Positions 58,106-64,000 of a DNA stretch of 64,000 nucleotides are shown one piece after another. The notes below the pieces were generated by a model. That model saw only the letters and a list, made by a program, of their open reading frames with translations, was not told the origin of the DNA and did no database searches. Both the position numbers and the translations under genes were made by a program. Source of the DNA: Pseudomonadales bacterium. Its GTDB lineage: Bacteria; Pseudomonadota; Gammaproteobacteria; Pseudomonadales; Azotimanducaceae. How positions within the stretch are numbered: the stretch's first letter is position 1; each line of letters starts with the position of its first letter. The DNA is taken from positions 1 through 64,000 of the forward strand of contig JANQJA010000002.1 of the NCBI GenBank assembly GCA_028281885.1, in the 5' to 3' direction.

Positions 58106-60361
58106 TTAATCTGTAGCGCCGCGGTTGTCGTCCAGTAAACCTCGGACTCGCTCGCAGAGCGTGTCCGGTGTGTAGGGCTTCTCGATCATATCCAGGTCGT
58201 TTTCGAGGATGAAGCGGGTTTGTTCGCTGTCTCTCGAATAGCCGGTTGAAAACAACACTTTCATCGATGGTCGTATATCCCGAATGGCATCAAATAGTTT
58301 CGGTGCCTCGATGCCTGGCAGCACGACGTCGCAAATCACGAGATCGATGGTAGAAACATGTTCCTTAAACTGAGACAGGCCTTTGGGTCCTGTTTCAGCC
58401 GTCAGTACCGTGTACCCGGCATGAGTGAGTACGCGCTGGCATAGTCGCAACACCTGTTCATTGTCTTCGATTAGCAGGATGGTTTCTGTCGCTGCGATTG
58501 GTCGCGCGCTCGAACGTGCCTGTTTGCCTGTTTTCCGGGATGACGTTGGGGTGATAAGAGGCAGGGTGATCTGAAAGCGAGTCCCTCGACCAGGTTCGCT
58601 GTCGACTTCAATGTTCCCATCGTGCCGTTTGACGATACCGAATACGACCGAAAGGCCGAGCCCGGTACCTTCGTCTTTCGGTTTGGTGGTAAAGAAGGGC
58701 TCGAAGATGCGCTGGGCAACTTCCGGCGGTATGCCGGTTCCGGTGTCTTCGATGGTAATGATGGCTACCTCGGCGTGCAGGTCATCCGGTTTCGTCACTT
58801 CACGCTGCCCCACGGAAATCGTCAGGGCGCCGCCATCAGGCATGGCATCGCGGGCATTCACGCACAGGTTGATGATCACCTGTTCCAGCTGCCCGGGGTC
58901 TGCGAGAACCCAGGGGGCCTGTAGTGATTGCAGAAACCGGACCTGGATGCTGGCCGGGAGCAATCGTTCGATGATGCGCTCGATGCCCTTGATCAGCTGG
59001 TTCAGGTCAACCTCGGTGGTCTGCATTTCCTGGCGCCGGGCGAATGTCAGTAGTTTTCGGGTCATGCCGGTCGCACGTTCGCCCGCGTCCCGAATCTGTA
59101 CCAGATAATCCTCAATTTCTTCGTCAATGCCCGGTGTCTCAAGGCCCAGTTCCGCGTAGCCGTTGATGGCGACCAGCAGGTTGTTGAAGTCGTGGGCGAT
59201 CCCGCCGGTGAGCTCACCGAGGGAATCGACTTTCTGGGCTGACTGTAACTGGTGCTGGAGAGCGCTGCGTTCTCGGTCGGCCTGTTCCATCAGCGTCTGG
59301 TCCTGAACGATCCAGAGGGAGCCACCCCGGGCGGGCAGGCGGGTGATGAGCAGCTGCAGTTCTTCGTCGGGCTTTCTTGATCCCGGCATGGTAGTGGGCT
59401 CATGCATTGGGACACTGGCGGCGTCAGGTATGAGCGTTTCAAGTGATGCGCCCCGAAGCAACTCGTCCGGGTGACCGAAAACGTAAAGCGTCGCCGTGTT
59501 GTAATCCGTGACCCTGTTTTGCTCGTCGGTGCAGATGACCGCCTCGGGCAGCCCCGCGATCAGGGTCTCAAAGTCGGCTTTGAGATCGTCGGCCATGGAC
59601 CTGAAGTTGCTAGCCTCGTGCTGACGAGAAGCCAATTGTTGTGTGGCATCTTCGAGCAACGCTTTTGTATCGGCAAGTTCTCCCGCGAGCTGTTGATGAC
59701 GATTTTCCAGCCCAGCCAGATGCTTTTCCCGGGCGACCAGAAGGTTGAACTGGCGTCTTGCAGTTGGCGACATGCCAAAACCCAGCAGCGTACGTCGAAT
59801 CGTTGCCCGCCGGTTAACGGTGGGAAGCGCCATTTCAAGCCTGGCGCCGGATTCCGTGATGGTGAAGCTGAATTCCGGTGAATCACTGCCGAGCTTTGGC
59901 GGCAGGCTGAGAATCTGCCCGGCCAGTAGTCTGAGTGATGCCATTGACAGCGCCTGTTCGGCCATGCTCATCGAGATGTCGAGATGAGTATCGCTGGAGT
60001 CATCGACATGGATTTTGATCGGCAACGTGCCGATCAGACTGGTCGCGGGGTCAAGCAGTGACCGGATCTGTGAGCACGGTGTTGGTGAAGCGGCTGCATT
60101 GACCAGCCAGGGTTTGAAGTCCGCATGTTTCCAGGCTTCTGCGCCCACTTCGATCATCTCGTCGTCACCGAGCCAGGCGCCCAGATTTGCGTGAATCAGT
60201 GCGACGACATCCCAACTGATCATGCGATCTTTTTCGAGTAGCGTTGCCTGATCCAGGGGGCAATGGTTGAGCAGGTGTTTCTCTGGGATGCGCCGTCGGC
60301 GACAAACATCAAATAGCCATCGCACGTACCGGGATGACACAGGGTCCTGCTCATTATTCAT
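58106..60361 (-). CDS. Cytoplasmic hybrid histidine kinase with unrecognised N-terminal domain, PAS and receiver
   Basis: A 751-residue kinase with no membrane helix. Residues 1-200 form a helical/beta domain I do not recognise; its start (YVRWLFDVCRRRRIPEKHLLNHC) recalls ligand-binding N-terminal domains of one-component regulators. A coiled coil follows (about 210-265), then a PAS domain (LPEAVICTDEQNRVTDYNTATLYVFG), HisKA (GGIAHDFNNLLVAINGYAELGL, phospho-accepting His), HATPase (NARDAM; EDTGTGIP; GTGLGLSVVFGI) and a receiver with phospho-acceptor Asp in LVICDVVLPG and Lys in MIEKPYTP. Stand-alone; no regulator gene nearby. Confidence 0.88.
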   Translation of the reverse strand: MNNEQDPVSSRYVRWLFDVCRRRRIPEKHLLNHCPLDQATLLEKDRMISWDVVALIHANLGAWLGDDEMIEVGAEAWKHADFKPWLVNAAASPTPCSQIRSLLDPATSLIGTLPIKIHVDDSSDTHLDISMSMAEQALSMASLRLLAGQILSLPPKLGSDSPEFSFTITESGARLEMALPTVNRRATIRRTLLGFGMSPTARRQFNLLVAREKHLAGLENRHQQLAGELADTKALLEDATQQLASRQHEASNFRSMADDLKADFETLIAGLPEAVICTDEQNRVTDYNTATLYVFGHPDELLRGASLETLIPDAASVPMHEPTTMPGSRKPDEELQLLITRLPARGGSLWIVQDQTLMEQADRERSALQHQLQSAQKVDSLGELTGGIAHDFNNLLVAINGYAELGLETPGIDEEIEDYLVQIRDAGERATGMTRKLLTFARRQEMQTTEVDLNQLIKGIERIIERLLPASIQVRFLQSLQAPWVLADPGQLEQVIINLCVNARDAMPDGGALTISVGQREVTKPDDLHAEVAIITIEDTGTGIPPEVAQRIFEPFFTTKPKDEGTGLGLSVVFGIVKRHDGNIEVDSEPGRGTRFQITLPLITPTSSRKTGKQARSSARPIAATETILLIEDNEQVLRLCQRVLTHAGYTVLTAETGPKGLSQFKEHVSTIDLVICDVVLPGIEAPKLFDAIRDIRPSMKVLFSTGYSRDSEQTRFILENDLDMIEKPYTPDTLCERVRGLLDDNRGATD

Positions 60362-60384
60362 GCAAGTATGGTATCAGATTGAGG

Positions 60385-61737
60385 TCAATTTCGGCTCTGC
60401 AATTTTTCGACGAGACGGCGATGAAGATTGTCGAAACCGCCATTGCTCATGATAACGACGTGAGTGGTGCCATGTTCAATTGCGTCGAGTGCCGCCGTGA
60501 TGATCTGTTGGGTATCGCTTACCACTCGACCCGATAGCCTGGTCATGTCCCATTGGATGTCCGTGGGCTGAGACCAGATGACGTCGTCAGCAGCCTGGGT
60601 AGCATCGTTGAGCGTTTCCTGGTGGTGGAAGCCGCCGCGCATGGTATGCGATCTGGGTTCGATGATGGCAAGAATCCGCTGCTGGCGAGCCTTGCGTCTT
60701 AATCCTTCAAGCGTCGATCTGATCGCCGTCGGATGGTGGGCGAAGTCGTCGTAGACGGTCGTGTGTGCGTTCTGATAGATCACTTCCATGCGCCGCTTCA
60801 CGCCGCTAAATTCACACAGTGCCTTGCAGGCAGCACCAGGTGCCACGCCGACGTGGCGGCTGGCAGCAATGGCAGCAAGTGCATTGAGGATGTTGTGTCG
60901 GCCAGCCATTGCCCAGCGGACCTGGCCCACCGTCTGACCATTGACTGTCACTTCGAACTCGCTGTCGTCAGCGCTGATGTTGCGTGCCTGTACTTCTCCG
61001 TCCTGCAAACCGAACCGGACCACATCGGACCAACAGCCTCGATCGAGGACATCGTCGACATTGTCATCCTGGGCAGGGGCAATGATCTGACCGTTGTCGG
61101 GGACCGTTCTGATCAGCAGGTGAAACTGTTGTTTGATGTCTTCCAGACTATCGAATATGTCGGCGTGGTCGTATTCGAGATTGCCAATGATTGTTGTTTG
61201 CGGACGGTAGTGCAGGAACTTGGAGCGCCGATCAAAATAAGAGGTGTCGTATTCGTCTGCCTCGATCACAAAAAAATCTGTCTCGCCGAGCCGGGCTGAT
61301 TCGGTGAAATTTGCCGGTACGCCCCCCACCAGAAACCCTGGTGCAAGGCCTGCCGATTCGAGAATCCAGGCCGTCATGCTGGTGGTGGTGGTCTTGCCGT
61401 GAGTTCCTGCGACGGCGATGACCCAGCGGTCGGCCAACAGGTGGCGGCCCAGCCATTCGGCGCCAGAGGTGTAATCGACCCCGGTTCTGAGCACATGTTC
61501 CAGCGCCGGGTTTCCCCTCGGCAGATTGGCATTGCCGACGATGACCAGGTCAGTGTCGGCAGGAAAGTGGTCTGGCTGGTAGCCCGTCGACAGAGCGATG
61601 CCAGCGCTTTCCAACTGCGTGCTCATCGGTGGGTAGACGTTCTCATCGCTGCCGGTGACAGTATGACCCAGCTGTTTTGCCAACAGCGCAATGCTTCCCA
61701 TCAATGTGCCGCAGATGCCGAGGATGTGGATATTCAT
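60385..61737 (-). CDS. mpl: UDP-N-acetylmuramate:L-Ala-gamma-D-Glu-meso-DAP ligase
   Basis: Recycles murein tripeptide by ligating it to UDP-MurNAc. The 450-residue protein starts MNIHILGICGTLMGSIALLAKQLG; the ATP loop is VAGTHGKTTTTSMTAWILE and downstream are YDDFAHHPTAIRSTLEGLR and EPRSHTMRGG, all Mpl hallmarks. The frame is open for a further 49 codons upstream, but those residues do not fit the family, so 61737 is used. Two bases separate it from the membrane protein gene upstream. Confidence 0.96.
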   Translation of the reverse strand: MNIHILGICGTLMGSIALLAKQLGHTVTGSDENVYPPMSTQLESAGIALSTGYQPDHFPADTDLVIVGNANLPRGNPALEHVLRTGVDYTSGAEWLGRHLLADRWVIAVAGTHGKTTTTSMTAWILESAGLAPGFLVGGVPANFTESARLGETDFFVIEADEYDTSYFDRRSKFLHYRPQTTIIGNLEYDHADIFDSLEDIKQQFHLLIRTVPDNGQIIAPAQDDNVDDVLDRGCWSDVVRFGLQDGEVQARNISADDSEFEVTVNGQTVGQVRWAMAGRHNILNALAAIAASRHVGVAPGAACKALCEFSGVKRRMEVIYQNAHTTVYDDFAHHPTAIRSTLEGLRRKARQQRILAIIEPRSHTMRGGFHHQETLNDATQAADDVIWSQPTDIQWDMTRLSGRVVSDTQQIITAALDAIEHGTTHVVIMSNGGFDNLHRRLVEKLQSRN

Positions 61738-61739
61738 GG

Positions 61740-62270
61740 TCAGCCTGGCGTCGTTTGTAAGGGAAAGATCGCGTAGGTCGTTGCGATGGCGAGCAGTTCG
61801 ATACCGAAAGCGGTGGCGATACCAAGGGCCAGGCTGATATCGGCGGCGCGATGGAGGATGTGCCCAGCAATGGTCAGCCACCATACGAAGATGCCAAGAA
61901 ATACACTTTCCAGCACCAGCGTCAGGGTCGCGGATTCTAGCTGGGCCATCAGCAGCAGGATCGGCAGTGTCAGTAGCAGGATGAGTGTATTGGCACCGAA
62001 CAGGGCCGTCAGTGTCTGCTGCAGCCGGTCCGGCACGGATTTGAACAATAACAGTGCACCGACGATACCGATCTCCACGGCCAGGCCGATCATGACAAAG
62101 GCGGTAGCTTTGGCGATGCCGATGTCGTTGCGGCTGATGAGGTTGATTGTCAGCGCGGTCACCACATACAGCACGAAGGTTGTTGCCAGGACAAAGGTGG
62201 TGCGTGGTAACCGTTCAGGCCCGTCCCGCAGCAGGCACATCTGCCAGTAGAAGAGGATGATTTCCCGCAT
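61740..62270 (-). CDS. Hypothetical membrane protein, four to five helices
   Basis: A 176-residue integral membrane protein with hydrophobic segments near 23-45, 53-76, 88-112, 118-138 and 145-170. The N terminus reads MREIILFYWQMCLLRDGPERLP, with a short amphipathic start. I know a Yip1/DUF-like membrane family of this shape, but cannot assign it. It ends two bases before mpl and is probably co-transcribed. Function unknown. Confidence 0.7.
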   Translation of the reverse strand: MREIILFYWQMCLLRDGPERLPRTTFVLATTFVLYVVTALTINLISRNDIGIAKATAFVMIGLAVEIGIVGALLLFKSVPDRLQQTLTALFGANTLILLLTLPILLLMAQLESATLTLVLESVFLGIFVWWLTIAGHILHRAADISLALGIATAFGIELLAIATTYAIFPLQTTPG

Positions 62271-62306
62271 GCTGTCCGTGGCTCAAGAAGCAGCGGGAGA
62301 TTTTAC

Positions 62307-62349
62307 ATGACTTGTATCAATGAAGCCTGCGTTTGCCTTGAGATATACT
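62307..62349 (+). promoter_or_regulatory. FNR/Anr-dependent (class II) promoter of ccoNO
   Basis: ATGAC-N4-ATCAA (62307-62320) matches the FNR/Anr box TTGAT-N4-ATCAA at 8 of 10 positions, with a perfect right half. TATACT (62344-62349) is a good -10. With a start near 62355 the box centre lies at about -41.5, the class II position of an activator touching polymerase. Low-oxygen induction of cbb3 oxidase by FNR/Anr is well established in related bacteria. Confidence 0.6.
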
Positions 62350-62379
62350 GCGCCGGTTTCTGGGATTATTGGTTGCGTG

Positions 62380-63813
62380 ATGTCGGAACAGACGGGTTAT
62401 AACTACAGGGTTGTCAAGCAGTTCGCCCTGATGACGGTGGTGTGGGGTATTGTCGGGATGCTGGTGGGCGTATTGCTTGCCGCGCAGCTCACCTGGCCTG
62501 TGTTCAATACCGAACTTCCCTGGTTTCATTTTGGCAGGCTGAGACCGCTGCATACCAACGCGGTGATTTTTGCCTTTGGCGGCTCTGCGCTCTTCGCCAC
62601 GAGCCTGTTTGTGGTGCAACGAACCTGCCAGGTCCGGTTGATTTCCGATGGTCTGGCCGCGTTTGTATTCTGGGGCTGGCAGCTGGTCATTGTCTCCGCG
62701 GCGGTGACCCTGCCGCTCGGTCTTACCACTTCGAAGGAATACGCCGAGCTGGAATGGCCCATCGACATTCTGATCACGCTGGTGTGGGTCGCCTATGCGA
62801 TATTGTTCTTCGGTACGCTGGCGAAACGAAAAACCCAGCACATCTATGTTGCCAACTGGTTCTTTTCCGCCTTTATCGTGGCGGTGGCTATTCTCCATAT
62901 TTTTAACAGCCTCGCGCTGCCGGTCACACTGACCAAGTCCTATTCCGTCTACGCCGGCGCCATCGATGCGATGGTGCAGTGGTGGTACGGCCACAATGCG
63001 GTGGGCTTTTTCCTGACTGCCGGGTTCCTGGGCATGATGTATTACTTCGTCCCGAAGCAGGCCGACCGGCCGGTTTATTCCTATCGGCTCTCGGTGGTTC
63101 ATTTCTGGGCACTCATTGCCGTCTACGTCTGGGCCGGTCCGCACCACCTGCATTACTCGGCGCTGCCCGACTGGGCCCAGAGTCTGGGAATGGTGATGTC
63201 GCTGGTCCTGCTGGCGCCGTCCTGGGGTGGCATGATCAACGGCATCATGACCCTGTCAGGCGCCTGGGACAAACTACGTACGGATCCCATCCTGAAATTC
63301 CTGATCGTGTCCCTGTCCTTTTACGGCATGTCCACGTTTGAAGGTCCAATGATGTCGATCAAGTCGGTGAACTCATTGTCCCACTTCACTGACTGGACAG
63401 TCGGACATGTTCATTCCGGTGCGCTCGGGTGGGTGGCGATGATCTCGATCGGCTCGATGTATCACCTGATACCGATCATGTATGGCAAGAAGGCGGGTGA
63501 CATGTACAGCGAGAAGCTGATCGATATCCACTTCTGGTTGTCCACCATCGGTACCGTGCTTTATATCGCTTCCATGTGGGTCAACGGGCTGATGCAGGGA
63601 TTGATGTGGCGGGCCGTGAACAGCGATGGCACGCTGACATACAGTTTTGTTGAGTCCGTCGAAGCGAGCTTCCCCGGCTATGTGGTTCGTTTTGTCGGCG
63701 GCACCATATTCTTCGTTGGCATGCTGGTGATGGCTTACAACGTCTGGATGACGGCTCGGTCAAACCCTGAAGAAACGGCGGAGCCGACGGTGGTGGGGGC
63801 AGCAGGCGCATGA
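62380..63813 (+). CDS. ccoN: Cytochrome c oxidase cbb3-type, subunit I
   Basis: The 477-residue catalytic subunit of the high-affinity cbb3 terminal oxidase, with twelve membrane helices and the haem b and b3/CuB sites. Diagnostic stretches are [75 protein letters not shown] and [22 protein letters not shown] 62380 is preferred to an in-frame ATG at 62320, which lies within the FNR-like box. No clear Shine-Dalgarno. The stop overlaps ccoO (ATGA). Confidence 0.96.
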   Translation: MSEQTGYNYRVVKQFALMTVVWGIVGMLVGVLLAAQLTWPVFNTELPWFHFGRLRPLHTNAVIFAFGGSALFATSLFVVQRTCQVRLISDGLAAFVFWGWQLVIVSAAVTLPLGLTTSKEYAELEWPIDILITLVWVAYAILFFGTLAKRKTQHIYVANWFFSAFIVAVAILHIFNSLALPVTLTKSYSVYAGAIDAMVQWWYGHNAVGFFLTAGFLGMMYYFVPKQADRPVYSYRLSVVHFWALIAVYVWAGPHHLHYSALPDWAQSLGMVMSLVLLAPSWGGMINGIMTLSGAWDKLRTDPILKFLIVSLSFYGMSTFEGPMMSIKSVNSLSHFTDWTVGHVHSGALGWVAMISIGSMYHLIPIMYGKKAGDMYSEKLIDIHFWLSTIGTVLYIASMWVNGLMQGLMWRAVNSDGTLTYSFVESVEASFPGYVVRFVGGTIFFVGMLVMAYNVWMTARSNPEETAEPTVVGAAGA

Positions 63814-64000
63814 ACGCATTTATCGAGAAAAACCTGCCGGCACTGCTTGCTCTGATTCTGATCGCCGTGAGCTTCGGCGGTGCCATCGAGATTCTGCCCC
63901 TTATGACCCAGGATGTTGTGACAGAGCCTATCGAGGGACTTGAGCCGCTGTCTCCACTCGAACTCGAAGGCCGTGACATCTACATTCGTGAGGGTTGCAA
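63810..64000 (+). CDS. ccoO: Cytochrome c oxidase cbb3-type, subunit II (5' end only)
   Basis: The first 63 codons of the mono-haem cytochrome c subunit. A membrane anchor (about 8-30, [22 protein letters not shown]) precedes [12 protein letters not shown], where the last Cys is the first of the CxxCH haem site. The ATG overlaps the ccoN stop. The frame runs off the right edge; ccoQ and ccoP are expected beyond it. Confidence 0.93.
   Translation, partial: MNAFIEKNLPALLALILIAVSFGGAIEILPLMTQDVVTEPIEGLEPLSPLELEGRDIYIREGC

Noticed and set aside
1..64000. CRISPR arrays, tRNA/rRNA genes, prophage, insertion sequences, toxin-antitoxin or secondary-metabolite clusters
   Set aside because: None was seen. 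Intergenic gaps are short, genes are housekeeping or common accessory types, and no transposase, integrase or repeat array was recognised.

Overview
The window reads as chromosomal DNA of a Gram-negative, respiring gammaproteobacterium. GC looks to be in the mid-to-high fifties by eye (not computed). The assignment rests on Syd, SrkA (YihE), Mpl, a TolC and DegS-type periplasmic protease pair, a YejABEF-like peptide transporter, TgpA/DUF58/MoxR, lipoprotein signal peptides and a cbb3 oxidase whose promoter carries an FNR/Anr-like site. I cannot name the genus. There is no rRNA, tRNA, CRISPR array, prophage, insertion sequence or other sign of a mobile island. Gene density is very high, many neighbours overlap by 4 bases (ATGA), and only one gap exceeds 300 bases.

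Layout. 0-10 kb: the 5' part of gltB (cut by the window edge), an AAA ATPase, malate dehydrogenase, a phosphomannose-isomerase-like cupin protein, an Ada-AlkA fusion with Ogt (alkylation repair), and syd-aroA. 10-12 kb: a four-gene ECF sigma cluster (EF-hand protein, sigma, membrane anti-sigma candidate, periplasmic sensor-like protein). 12-19 kb: HemJ-like protein, TauE/SafE permease, GNAT, PlsC-like acyltransferase, SrkA, modBC without modA, nudC, comF. 19-26.5 kb: lipoprotein, TerB-like protein, DegS-type protease, TolC, amidase, hybrid histidine kinase. 26.5-32 kb: a type-2 (eukaryote-like) ileS with a leader/attenuator, a PurN-like formyltransferase and a MatB-like acyl-CoA synthetase. 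32-34.7 kb: PCuAC copper chaperone, TPR-sulfotransferase, PNPOx-like protein. 34.7-38.4 kb: a tightly overlapping operon of a SIS protein, an Mtd1-like folate dehydrogenase, an FchA/FTCD-C cyclohydrolase-like protein and a DUF885-like lipoprotein. 38.4-45.4 kb: an unknown lipoprotein, MoxR-DUF58-TgpA, and a divergent RpoE-ChrR pair. 45.4-51.4 kb: the YejABEF-like transporter. 51.6-62.3 kb: MscS, a serine hydrolase, a VanY-type peptidase, a Sel1/SPOR protein, folA-argS, a left-handed beta-helix acyltransferase, a second hybrid kinase, mpl and a small membrane protein. 62.3-64 kb: ccoN and the start of ccoO.

The strongest unexpected signal is upstream of ileS. A 22-codon leader ORF with seven isoleucine codons is followed by a rho-independent terminator, and the end of the leader ORF is complementary to the terminator's 5' arm. 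This is the complete architecture of ribosome-mediated attenuation, attached to an isoleucyl-tRNA synthetase gene. Next in interest is the folate pair at 36.3-37.8 kb. The dehydrogenase lacks the lysine needed for cyclohydrolase activity, and the adjacent gene belongs to the family that could supply that missing step.
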